A stretch of 42,651 nt of DNA, taken from Schnuerera sp. xch1 (lineage in GTDB: Bacteria; Bacillota; Clostridia; Tissierellales; Tepidimicrobiaceae). The notes beneath the pieces were generated by a model. That model did not search any database. It saw nothing but the letters and a program-made list of their open reading frames with translations, and was not told the origin of the DNA. Shown in pieces: positions 8,845-16,482 of this stretch (within the stretch, counting starts at the first letter, position 1; each line of letters opens with the position of its first letter). The translations under genes and the position numbers were made by a program. The stretch spans positions 1 through 42,651 of the forward strand of contig NZ_JAIOUP010000020.1 of NCBI RefSeq assembly GCF_019931165.1, in the 5' to 3' direction.

Positions 8845-9675
8845 ATGAATTACAAAATAGTTGCTGATAGTAGTTGCGACTTGAATGATGAGTTGAGACA
8901 GCGATTAAATGTGGGTTTGGTTCCATTAAAAATTATTGTAGATAATAAAACATATGTAGATGATGATACTTTAAACGTGAATGAATTGTTAGCAGTAATT
9001 AAAAATAGTGAATCTATGCCTAAGACATCTAGTCCTGCTCCTGGAGATTTTTTGAAGGAGTATGAAGGTGCTGATAATATTTTCGCTATAACTATATCTT
9101 CAGCATTAAGTAGCACTTACAGTAATGCAGTATTGGCTAAAAACATCGCTCTTGAAAGAGGTGATAAATTTATTCATGTATTTGATTCCTTGAGTGCATC
9201 CATAGGGGAAACCTTAGTGAGCATTAAATTATTTGAATTAATTCAAAGAAATTATAATAAAGATGAAATAATAAATAAAACAGAGAGATATATAAAAGAG
9301 ATGAAAACATTCTTTATATTAGAATCTTTGGAAACTCTTATTAAAGCTGGACGGATAGGAAAAATTATGGGTAACATTGCTAGTAGATTATCTATAAAAC
9401 CAATAATGGGGGCTAATGAGGGAACCATAAAATTAGTTGAAAAAGTCAGAGGCAGCAAAAGAGCGTTTAAACGATTAGTGGATATTGTAGGCGAACGAGG
9501 AGAAAAATTTGATGATAAGATTTTAGGCATAGCTCATTGTAATGCATTGAATAAGGCAGAAAATTTGAAAGAGGAAATAAAAAAGAAATATAAATTTAAA
9601 GATATAATAATTGTAGAAACCCATGGGCTGACTACTACTTATGCCAATGAAGGTGGAATAATATTAGCGTTTTGA
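8845..9675 (+). CDS. degV: DegV family fatty-acid-binding protein
   Basis: DegV proteins bind a fatty acid. Some act as FakB subunits, presenting exogenous fatty acids to the kinase FakA. The N-terminal VADSSCDL, TSSPAPGDF near residue 57, the SSALSSTY motif near 86 and ESLETLIKAGRIGK near 155 are all family signatures. The length is 276 residues. GAGGTGATCTG precedes the ATG. No FakA kinase is in the window, so partnership is inferred from family knowledge only. It closes the glmM transcript at a terminator. Confidence 0.9.
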   Translation: MNYKIVADSSCDLNDELRQRLNVGLVPLKIIVDNKTYVDDDTLNVNELLAVIKNSESMPKTSSPAPGDFLKEYEGADNIFAITISSALSSTYSNAVLAKNIALERGDKFIHVFDSLSASIGETLVSIKLFELIQRNYNKDEIINKTERYIKEMKTFFILESLETLIKAGRIGKIMGNIASRLSIKPIMGANEGTIKLVEKVRGSKRAFKRLVDIVGERGEKFDDKILGIAHCNALNKAENLKEEIKKKYKFKDIIIVETHGLTTTYANEGGIILAF

Positions 9676-9700
9676 TATATCCTTTAAATTACGCAATTTA

Positions 9701-9736
9701 AAAAGCAAATCCATATTTATGAATTTGCTTTTTTTT
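9701..9736 (+). terminator. Terminator after degV, shared with a convergent small gene
   Basis: AAAAGCAAAT (9701-9710) pairs with ATTTGCTTTT (9723-9732), with three further inner pairs, and is followed by a run of T to 9736. The reverse strand also ends in TTTTT, so it can serve the small minus-strand gene, whose stop codon lies inside it. Confidence 0.85.
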
Positions 9737-9872
9737 GGTTGATAAATATTCTTTTTAATTTAGCATGAGATTCATATTCAGCTTTAGATATTTTACCCTT
9801 TTTTTTAAATTCATATAACAATAACAAAAATTCAGAACATAATTCATATAATTCCTTTTCGATTTTATTCAC
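9717..9872 (-). CDS. Small hypothetical protein, 51 residues
   Basis: A short reading frame starts at GTG 9872 with GGGGTGG four bases upstream (9883-9877) and ends at TAA 9719-9717. The product begins MNKIEKELYELCSEFLLLL and is a mostly helical, charged protein with the stretch EFKKKGKISKAEYESHAKLK. It has no membrane segment or secretion signal; a single Cys lies at position 12. It fills most of the degV-oppA gap and ends within a convergent terminator, which supports a real transcript. I do not recognise its family. Alternatives are a chance frame, but the ribosome site and helical pattern argue against that. Confidence 0.6.
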   Translation of the reverse strand: MNKIEKELYELCSEFLLLLYEFKKKGKISKAEYESHAKLKRIFINQKKANS

Positions 9873-10108
9873 AATACCACCCCATACATTTTATAGTTAT
9901 TTAATTAAATATAGAATTTTAAAATCCTTTAAAAACAATAATTATTACAGAAAATTAACAAAGCTCATAATTATAGTATCACTGTTTCATATAATTAGGT
10001 ATACTTAGATTCAATTAGAAGTATATATATAATAATTAATTTAATTTAGTTTAACTTATTTTTTATGTTAAGCAAGTAGTTTCCTAAAATATTGTGTTAT
10101 GCCTGTAA

Positions 10109-10138
10109 TTGACAGAATTGTTATGACAATGCTATAAT
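10109..10138 (+). promoter_or_regulatory. Strong promoter of the opp operon with internal inverted repeat
   Basis: TTGACA (10109-10114), 18 bases and TATAAT (10133-10138) are both full consensus hexamers. An inverted repeat ATTGT-tatg-ACAAT lies at 10117-10130, between the boxes, where a repressor could bind. AATTGACAGAATTGT (10107-10121) matches 10 of 15 positions of the CodY box, a weak match. Confidence 0.85.
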
Positions 10139-10179
10139 ACAATATGCTCATAATTAAAAAGAAAAGGAGGATTAATAAA

Positions 10180-11889
10180 ATGAAAAGGAGATTGTCGTTG
10201 TTATTGGCTTTATTTCTTGTACTATCACTTTTTTTAGTAGCATGTGGTGATACAGAAGAACCAGTAGAATCCGAAGGGCCAACAGATAGTGAAGAAGAAA
10301 CCTCAAGTAATCCAGCTATTGCAAGAGAGGGTTCTGAAGACACTATTATAATTGGCATGACAGAAGCAAAAGGTGAATTTATGCCAGTTTATTATAGTAC
10401 TGTATATGATGCATATGTAAATGAATATATGTTTGATGCTTTAATTACCAATGATGAAGAAGGTAACTATATACCACATGTAGCAGAAAGCTGGGAAATA
10501 TCAGAAGATAATAAAACTTACACTTTTCATTTAAGAGATGATGTTACATTCTGGGATGGAGAACCGCTTACAGCACATGATGTGGAATTCACCTATTTAG
10601 CAATGGCAGATCCAAATTATGATGGTAGATATTTTTTATATCCGCAACTGATGGAAGGATACGAAGAATATGTTGAAGGCGATGCTGAAGATATGTCAGG
10701 AATTCAAGTAATTGATGATTATACAATATCCTTTACCTTCAAAGAAGTGGAAGCAACAAACATAGATTATTTAACTATGTTTATAATGCCAGAACATCAT
10801 TATGGATTTGAAAAAGGTGATATAGAAACATTAAAATCTAAGATGTTAGATCCATTAGGTTCAGGTGGATATAAATATGTAGGATATGAACCTGCGCAAT
10901 ATGTAGAATTAGAAGCAAATCCAGACTATTTCTTAGGAGAACCTAAAATTAAAAACTTAATACTTAAATTTGTAACCCCTGATACTATGATGGCTGAACT
11001 TGAAACAGGGGCTGTAGATGTTTTAGAGGGAGTAACTAACACTGTTGAAAACTTTGAAATAATGGAAGGAATGGGCTTTATACATCTTAATTCATTCCCT
11101 AACAATGGGTATTCTTACATAGGTTTTAACCTTAGGGATCCAAGGTTAGCTGATAAAAATGTTCGTCAAGCTTTAGCTTATGGATTTGATCGTCAAGGCT
11201 TTGTAGACAATTTCTTTAAAGGACATGGAAGTGTTGCTCACGTTCCATTGTCTCCAGTATCGTGGGCATATACAGATGAACTAGAAGAAAAGATGAATAA
11301 ATACGAATATAATCCAGATAAAGCTAATCAATTGTTAGATGAAGCTGGATGGGTAATGGGTGATGATGGAATCAGAGAAAAAGATGGTATGAGACTTGAA
11401 TTTGTATATTCAACTTATCCAGATGTAGAATGGACTGAGCAATTAGCACCAGTATTGATCGATAATTGGGGTAAGATTGGTGTAGGATTAGAAATAAATT
11501 ATATGGATTTTAATGCTATGACAGATGCAGTATTTGAACAGCAAGATTTTGACATGTGGAATATGGCTTGGGCATTAGATATTGATCCTGATGCTTATGA
11601 CGTATTCCATAGCAGTCAATCAGTTAAAAGTGGCAACAATGCTGGCGGATTTGACAATCCAAGAAATGATGAATTATTAATAGCAGGAAGAAAGGAACTT
11701 GACCAAGAAAAACGTAAAGATATATATGAAGAGTGGGCGCTTCTTATAAACGAAGAACTGCCATATATATTCGTATACCAAAGGGATCAATGGAATATGG
11801 TTAATGACCGCATACAAGGATTCGAAGCTTCACCATATCAAGAGATAAGTCATCCTGCTGTATACTTAAATTGGGAAATAGCTCAATAA
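10180..11889 (+). CDS. oppA: Peptide-binding lipoprotein of an ABC importer (SBP family 5)
   Basis: This is the extracellular substrate-binding lipoprotein that delivers peptides to OppBC. The signal peptide MKRRLSLLLALFLVLSLFL leads to the lipobox LVAC with Cys22. A short acidic Ser/Glu linker follows, and the rest (569 residues) is a typical family 5 binding fold, with LTAHDVEFTY near residue 128 and the family pattern VRQALAYGFDRQ near 330. The ATG at 10180 follows AAAAGGAGGATTAATAA. It is first in the operon and separated from oppB by a stable hairpin. Specificity (oligopeptide, dipeptide or nickel) cannot be read from sequence. Confidence 0.92.
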   Translation: MKRRLSLLLALFLVLSLFLVACGDTEEPVESEGPTDSEEETSSNPAIAREGSEDTIIIGMTEAKGEFMPVYYSTVYDAYVNEYMFDALITNDEEGNYIPHVAESWEISEDNKTYTFHLRDDVTFWDGEPLTAHDVEFTYLAMADPNYDGRYFLYPQLMEGYEEYVEGDAEDMSGIQVIDDYTISFTFKEVEATNIDYLTMFIMPEHHYGFEKGDIETLKSKMLDPLGSGGYKYVGYEPAQYVELEANPDYFLGEPKIKNLILKFVTPDTMMAELETGAVDVLEGVTNTVENFEIMEGMGFIHLNSFPNNGYSYIGFNLRDPRLADKNVRQALAYGFDRQGFVDNFFKGHGSVAHVPLSPVSWAYTDELEEKMNKYEYNPDKANQLLDEAGWVMGDDGIREKDGMRLEFVYSTYPDVEWTEQLAPVLIDNWGKIGVGLEINYMDFNAMTDAVFEQQDFDMWNMAWALDIDPDAYDVFHSSQSVKSGNNAGGFDNPRNDELLIAGRKELDQEKRKDIYEEWALLINEELPYIFVYQRDQWNMVNDRIQGFEASPYQEISHPAVYLNWEIAQ

Positions 11890-11917
11890 TACAATTTACA
11901 GTAGTAGACTTATATAT

Positions 11918-11951
11918 ACATAAACCCGGTACTATATCGCCGGGTTTATGT
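11918..11951 (+). terminator. Intercistronic hairpin between oppA and oppB, no U-run
   Basis: ACATAAACCCGG (11918-11929) pairs perfectly with 11940-11951 around a 10-base loop. It is followed by TATATCAAA, not a T tract. It more likely stabilises the oppA 3' end, or stops only part of the transcripts, than terminates fully. Confidence 0.7.
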
Positions 11952-12003
11952 TATATCAAACTATACTTTACAACATTAAAGAATTAACATAGGGAGGGAG
12001 AAT

Positions 12004-12966
12004 ATGTTAAGATATATTGGTCGAAGACTATTACAGTTAATACCTGTAATCATACTTATATCTATTTTAATTTTTACCATAGTAAAAGCAACTCCAGGAG
12101 ACCCGGTAGGATCAAACCTAGATCCTAGAGCGACTGCCGAACAAAGGCAAGCAGAAAGAGCTAGGTTAGGGTTGGACAAACCAATCCCAGTTCAATATTG
12201 GAACTGGATAACTCGTTCAGTTCAAGGAGATTTTGGGGATTCCTATATTTATAAAAGGCCTGTTATTGAGGTAATCCCTGATTTTATTAAAAATAGCATG
12301 ATTTTAAATATTTTTGTTTATATTTTTGCATTTTTAGTATCTATACCCATAGGTATAATAACTGCAGTAAGACAGTATTCCAAAACGGATAATTTTTTTA
12401 GTGCTTTTTCAATAATAGGTATTTCTATGCCAACATTTTTCTTTGGATTGTTACTAATCTATTTTTTTGGAGTCAAAAATCAATGGTTCCCTATAAGTGG
12501 TATGGAAACTGTCGGGAAAAATATTGAAGGGTTGGCACATGTTAAAGATGTACTAAATCATATAGCTCTACCTGGTATAGTTTTAATTATTGCCAATTTA
12601 GCTAGTTTAGTGCGGTATACTAGAACTTCAATGCTAGAAGTTATTAATCAAGATTATATTCGTACAGCTAGATCTAAAGGATTGGAAGAAAAAGTAGTAA
12701 TATATAAACATGCTTTTAGAAATGCCCTTATTCCAATAATAACAATTGTTGGATTTACTATTCCATCTCTATTCTCAGGAGCAGTAATGTTAGAGACTGT
12801 ATTTAATTGGCCTGGAATTGGAAGGGTTTTAGTAGATGCTGTTAATTTAAGAGATTATAATCTTTTGATGGCACTAAATATGTTTTTTGCCATATTAACG
12901 TTACTAGGAAATCTATTGGCAGATATAGGATATGCTCTAGTAGATCCAAGAATTAGAGTGGATTAG
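12004..12966 (+). CDS. oppB: Peptide ABC importer permease, OppB/DppB type
   Basis: This is one of two inner-membrane subunits forming the translocation path. It has a first membrane segment at about residues 9-29, a long external loop, then about five more segments. The EAA loop that docks the ATPase is visible as DYIRTARSKGLEEKVVIYKHAFRNAL (the span 216-241), and the ETVFNWPGIG signature follows near 274. The 320-residue length is normal. AGGGAGGGAGAAT precedes the ATG. Confidence 0.93.
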   Translation: MLRYIGRRLLQLIPVIILISILIFTIVKATPGDPVGSNLDPRATAEQRQAERARLGLDKPIPVQYWNWITRSVQGDFGDSYIYKRPVIEVIPDFIKNSMILNIFVYIFAFLVSIPIGIITAVRQYSKTDNFFSAFSIIGISMPTFFFGLLLIYFFGVKNQWFPISGMETVGKNIEGLAHVKDVLNHIALPGIVLIIANLASLVRYTRTSMLEVINQDYIRTARSKGLEEKVVIYKHAFRNALIPIITIVGFTIPSLFSGAVMLETVFNWPGIGRVLVDAVNLRDYNLLMALNMFFAILTLLGNLLADIGYALVDPRIRVD

Positions 12967-12981
12967 AAGGGAGGACGACAA

Positions 12982-13914
12982 ATGACTGAGAGGAATACTG
13001 GTATAAAACCCGATGACAAAATTGATCAAGAAATTGGTGAAGCTGAACAGGAGATATTGACTCCGTGGAAACTAGTGAGACGTAAATTCCTAAAAAGAAA
13101 ACCTTCTGTAGTAGCCTTAATTATACTTGCTTTTATAATATTAGTTGTTGCATTAGCTCCTATTATATCTCCTTATGATCCAAATGAATTAGATATGACT
13201 AATACTAAACAGCCACCATCTAAGGAGCACATATTAGGAACTGATGAACTTGGCAGAGATAATTTTTCAAGAGTATTATATGGTGGGAGAGTTGCATTAC
13301 AAGTAGGTATTTTTGCCGTTATCATTCAGGTAATAGTAGGCTCTATTATAGGAGGTATTGCAGGATATTACGGTGGATGGATAGATAATATATTGATGAG
13401 AATTACTGAAGTATTCATGTCTTTTCCTTTTTTACCCCTAGTGATAACGATTTCTGCAGTTGTTGGAGTTAGCATACCTGCAGAGCATAAAATGTACCTA
13501 GTTATGGTTATTCTAGGTCTTTTAAGCTGGCCAGGTCTTGCTAGAATGGTAAGAGGTCAAATATTGTCTTTAAGGGAGCAAGAATTCGTACTTGCAGCTA
13601 AAGCTCTAGGAATAAAAAATTCAAGGATTATTGTAAGACATTTAATTCCAAATACCGTAGGATATATTGTTGTTAATGCTACATTGGGTGTAGCTTCAGC
13701 AATACTTCAAGAGAGTGCTCTATCCTTCCTCGGCCTTGGAGTAGCACCACCAGTACCAACGTGGGGAAACTTAATACAGTATGCAAGGGATATATATAAT
13801 CTACAACATCGTCCATGGTTGTGGATACCGCCAGGATTATGTATTTTTGCTACGGTAATGTGTATCAATTTGATTGGTGATGGTTTACGTGATGCTATAG
13901 ACCCTAAATCTTAA
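12982..13914 (+). CDS. oppC: Peptide ABC importer permease, OppC/DppC type
   Basis: This is the second permease subunit. A cytoplasmic N-terminal tail of about 45 residues precedes the first membrane helix, as is usual for OppC. YDPNELD and LGTDELGRDNFSRVLYGGR follow in the extracytoplasmic stretch. The EAA loop is around LAAKALGIKNSRIIVRHLIPN, and ESALSFLGLGV is characteristic. The length is 310 residues. It starts 15 bases after oppB with GGGAGGACGACAA. Confidence 0.93.
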   Translation: MTERNTGIKPDDKIDQEIGEAEQEILTPWKLVRRKFLKRKPSVVALIILAFIILVVALAPIISPYDPNELDMTNTKQPPSKEHILGTDELGRDNFSRVLYGGRVALQVGIFAVIIQVIVGSIIGGIAGYYGGWIDNILMRITEVFMSFPFLPLVITISAVVGVSIPAEHKMYLVMVILGLLSWPGLARMVRGQILSLREQEFVLAAKALGIKNSRIIVRHLIPNTVGYIVVNATLGVASAILQESALSFLGLGVAPPVPTWGNLIQYARDIYNLQHRPWLWIPPGLCIFATVMCINLIGDGLRDAIDPKS

Positions 13915-13930
13915 TAGAGGAGGATAGGAT

Positions 13931-14908
13931 ATGAATAATTTATTAAAAGTAAAGGATTTAAGAACTTACTTTTATACTGATGATGGAGTTGTCAAAGCTG
14001 TAGATGGAGTTGAATTTCAAGTAAAATTTGGGGAAACCATAGGTATAGTTGGAGAATCTGGCTGTGGTAAGAGCATAACCGCTATGTCTTTGATACGTTT
14101 AATACAAAGCCCTCCAGGAAAGATAGTTAGTGGTAATATTATATTTGATGGAGAAGATCTTACACAGTTATCGGATGAAGAAATAAGATCGATTAGAGGA
14201 AATGATATTTCTATGATATTTCAAGAGCCTATGACTTCATTAAATCCAGTGTTCACTTCAGGCTATCAAATTGAAGAAATCTTAGAGCTTCATCAAAAAT
14301 TAGATGAAGATCAGGCTAGAAAAAGAGCTATCGAGATGATAAAACTAATAGGCATTCCTAATGCAGAGCGCATAGTTGATGAATATCCTCATCAATTGTC
14401 TGGAGGGATGAGACAAAGGGTAATGATAGCTATGGCTTTAGCATGTCAACCGAAGATGCTAATAGCTGATGAACCGACTACAGCTTTAGACGTTACAATA
14501 CAAGCCCAAATCTTGGAACTTATGAATGAATTGAAGAACAAAATGAATACATCTATTATGTTAATAACCCATGATTTAGGAGTTATTGCTGAAATGGCAG
14601 ACCATGTAATTGTAATGTATTCTGGTAAAGTAGTTGAAGATGCACCTATTATAGAATTATTTGAAAATCCAAGACATCCATATACTATTGGACTCATGGC
14701 TTCAATGCCTTCTTTAGCTAAAGAAGGGCAAAGGCTTGAAACTATTCCAGGCGTTGTACCAAATCCTCTTTATTTACCAAAGGGATGTTATTTCCATCCT
14801 AGATGCAAATTTGCCACAGATGAATGTAAAAAATTACAACCAGAATTAAGAGAAATAGCACCTGGCCATAAGTCAGCTTGTTTTAGGGCTGAGGAGGTGA
14901 CAAGATAA
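13931..14908 (+). CDS. oppD: Peptide ABC importer ATPase, OppD/DppD type
   Basis: This cytoplasmic ATPase energises import. Walker A is GESGCGKS near residue 39, the signature LSGGMRQR near 157, and Walker B with MLIADEPTTALD near 175; the switch His is in LITHDLG. The C-terminal oligopeptide-transporter extension holds the Cys cluster GCYFHPRCKFATDEC and a further Cys near the end, as in many OppD/F pairs. The stop overlaps the ATG of oppF by one base. The length is 325 residues. Confidence 0.94.
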   Translation: MNNLLKVKDLRTYFYTDDGVVKAVDGVEFQVKFGETIGIVGESGCGKSITAMSLIRLIQSPPGKIVSGNIIFDGEDLTQLSDEEIRSIRGNDISMIFQEPMTSLNPVFTSGYQIEEILELHQKLDEDQARKRAIEMIKLIGIPNAERIVDEYPHQLSGGMRQRVMIAMALACQPKMLIADEPTTALDVTIQAQILELMNELKNKMNTSIMLITHDLGVIAEMADHVIVMYSGKVVEDAPIIELFENPRHPYTIGLMASMPSLAKEGQRLETIPGVVPNPLYLPKGCYFHPRCKFATDECKKLQPELREIAPGHKSACFRAEEVTR

Positions 14909-15879
14909 TGAGTGAAGTTATATTAGAGATAAACAATTTAAAAAAGTATTTTCCTATAACAAAAGGACTTATGAAAAAAGAGGTAGGGGAAGTTAAAGCA
15001 GTTGATGGCGTATCTCTCTTTATCAAAGAAGGAGAAACTTTAGGTATAGTAGGAGAATCAGGATGTGGTAAATCTACATTAGGACGAACTTTATTAAGGT
15101 TATATGAACCTACTGAAGGTGATGTTATATTTAGAGGTGTAGATGTGTTAAACGCTTCTACTGATGAAATGAAAAAACTAAGAAGAGAAATGCAAATAGT
15201 CTTTCAAGATCCTTATAGCTCATTGAATCCAAGGATGACTATATCTCGAATAGTGGGTGAATCTTTAATAGAACATGGGTTATTTAAAAAAGGAAAAGGA
15301 TTAGAGGATTATGTAGTAGAAGTTATGGAAAAATGCGGATTGGCTAGATATCATATGAACAGATATCCTCATGAATTTTCAGGTGGACAAAGACAACGTG
15401 TAGGTGTAGCGAGAGCATTGGCATTGAATCCTTCTTTTATAGTAGCAGATGAACCTGTATCAGCTCTGGATGTGTCAATTCAATCTCAGATCATAAATTT
15501 ATTTAATGATTTACAAAGGGATTTAAATATTTCATTTATGTTTATATCCCATGATTTAAGTGTTGTTAGATATATAAGCCATAGAGTTGGAGTTATGTAT
15601 CTTGGTTCAATAGTAGAGTTAGCAGAAAAAAACGCTCTATTTGACAATCCACAACATCCATATACTCAAGCATTATTAACAGCTATACCTGAACCAGATC
15701 CAAGAAATAAACGAGAGAGGATAATACTTGAAGGGGATATACCAAGTCCATCTAACCCACCATCAGGATGTAAATTCCATACTCGTTGTAGATATGCCCA
15801 AGACATTTGTAGTGAACGTGTACCAGAATTTAGAGATTTAGGAGGAGAGCATTTTGTTGCGTGTCACTTTGCTAAATAA
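14908..15879 (+). CDS. oppF: Peptide ABC importer ATPase, OppF/DppF type
   Basis: This is the partner ATPase of OppD. It has Walker A GESGCGKSTLGR, signature FSGGQRQRVGVARAL, Walker B FIVADEPVSALD and the switch in FISHDLSVV. The C-terminal Cys motif GCKFHTRCRYAQDIC resembles that of OppD. The family-typical start, NNLKKYFPI, is present. The length is 323 residues. It overlaps oppD by one base and the next small gene by 26 bases, so the three are probably cotranslated. Confidence 0.94.
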   Translation: MSEVILEINNLKKYFPITKGLMKKEVGEVKAVDGVSLFIKEGETLGIVGESGCGKSTLGRTLLRLYEPTEGDVIFRGVDVLNASTDEMKKLRREMQIVFQDPYSSLNPRMTISRIVGESLIEHGLFKKGKGLEDYVVEVMEKCGLARYHMNRYPHEFSGGQRQRVGVARALALNPSFIVADEPVSALDVSIQSQIINLFNDLQRDLNISFMFISHDLSVVRYISHRVGVMYLGSIVELAEKNALFDNPQHPYTQALLTAIPEPDPRNKRERIILEGDIPSPSNPPSGCKFHTRCRYAQDICSERVPEFRDLGGEHFVACHFAK

Positions 15880-16102
15880 GCTAAATAAAAAAAAGGTTGA
15901 AAAGAGGAAACCGATTAAAGAGTTAGAAAGAGAAGTGAAACGAGAGATTGATGAGAAAGACACAAAAGAACCTTATGGATTTACAAAACAAGATATCCTT
16001 GCTATGATTATTGCGGGATACCAAGTCATAATGCCCATAGTCTTAATAGGAGTATTGGCGTTGATTGCATTTGTTCTAATTTTTCTAAAAATCTATTCAT
16101 GA
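15854..16102 (+). CDS. Small single-span membrane protein at the end of the opp operon
   Basis: The TTG at 15854 has AGGAGGAG six bases upstream, inside the end of oppF. The 82-residue product has a very charged, Lys/Glu-rich N-terminal half and then one long hydrophobic stretch (about residues 48-80), ending KIYS. This suggests a membrane protein with a cytoplasmic N-terminal tail. I do not recognise a family. Its overlap with oppF and the palindrome after its stop suggest it belongs to the peptide-import transcript, perhaps as an accessory of the transporter. That role is inference. Confidence 0.65.
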   Translation: MLRVTLLNKLNKKKVEKRKPIKELEREVKREIDEKDTKEPYGFTKQDILAMIIAGYQVIMPIVLIGVLALIAFVLIFLKIYS

Positions 16103-16118
16103 AAGAATACGATGTAAT

Positions 16119-16154
16119 CAAACATGATAAGTTAAATTTAACTTATCATGTTTG
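16119..16154. terminator. Perfect 36-base palindrome after the opp operon
   Basis: Left half 16119-16136 and right half 16137-16154 are exact reverse complements, centred on AAATTT. It is followed by TGTTTATATA, with few consecutive T. It is probably a terminator or mRNA 3' stabiliser of the opp transcript. Confidence 0.7.
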
Positions 16155-16186
16155 TGTTTATATATAAAAAACTTTTAAAATTTTTG

Positions 16187-16214
16187 TTGACATAAAAAAA
16201 TAAAATGTTATAAT
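16187..16214 (+). promoter_or_regulatory. Promoter of tRNA-Leu
   Basis: TTGACA (16187-16192), 16 bases and TATAAT (16209-16214) are full consensus hexamers, 23 bases before the tRNA. Confidence 0.85.
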
Positions 16215-16237
16215 AATAAGGTGATAATTTTTCATAT

Positions 16238-16322
16238 GCGGGAGTGGCGGAATTGGCAGACGCGCTAGACTTAGGATCTAGTGTCATTTGACGTGGGGGT
16301 TCAAGTCCTCTCTCCCGCACCA
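16238..16322 (+). tRNA. tRNA-Leu, anticodon UAG
   Basis: This is a class II tRNA with a long variable arm. The acceptor GCGGGAG (16238-16244) pairs with CTCCCGC (16312-16318). The anticodon stem CTAGA/TCTAG encloses the loop CTTAGGA with anticodon TAG at 16272-16274. GGTTCAAGTCC is the T arm. The discriminator A at 16319 is followed by an encoded CCA (16320-16322). It has its own promoter and terminator, so it is a single-gene transcript between the opp operon and tig. Confidence 0.97.
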
Positions 16323-16324
16323 GC

Positions 16325-16355
16325 AAAAAACCAGTGGTTATGCCATTGGTTTTTT
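16325..16355 (+). terminator. Terminator of tRNA-Leu
   Basis: AAAAAACCAGTGG (16325-16337) pairs with 16343-16355, with one G-U pair and a five-base loop. The T run forms the 3' arm, and it begins three bases after the encoded CCA. Confidence 0.85.
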
Positions 16356-16392
16356 CATGTTTGGCTATAAGTATGATATAATACATATAAAT

Positions 16393-16420
16393 TTGATAAT
16401 AATATTTTATATGATATAAT
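16393..16420 (+). promoter_or_regulatory. Probable promoter of tig
   Basis: TTGATA (16393-16398), 16 bases and TATAAT (16415-16420). A second TATAAT lies at 16428-16433, so more than one start may be used. Confidence 0.55.
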
Positions 16421-16482
16421 TTTATGGTATAATGAATTAGTTTATAATTGAATAAATATTATGTTTAGAGAGGAGCATTTTT

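Noticed and set aside
16138-16386. Open frame of 82 codons on the minus strand across the tRNA-Leu gene
   Set aside because: It is the antisense reading of a tRNA, a well-known source of false proteins; no ribosome site supports it.
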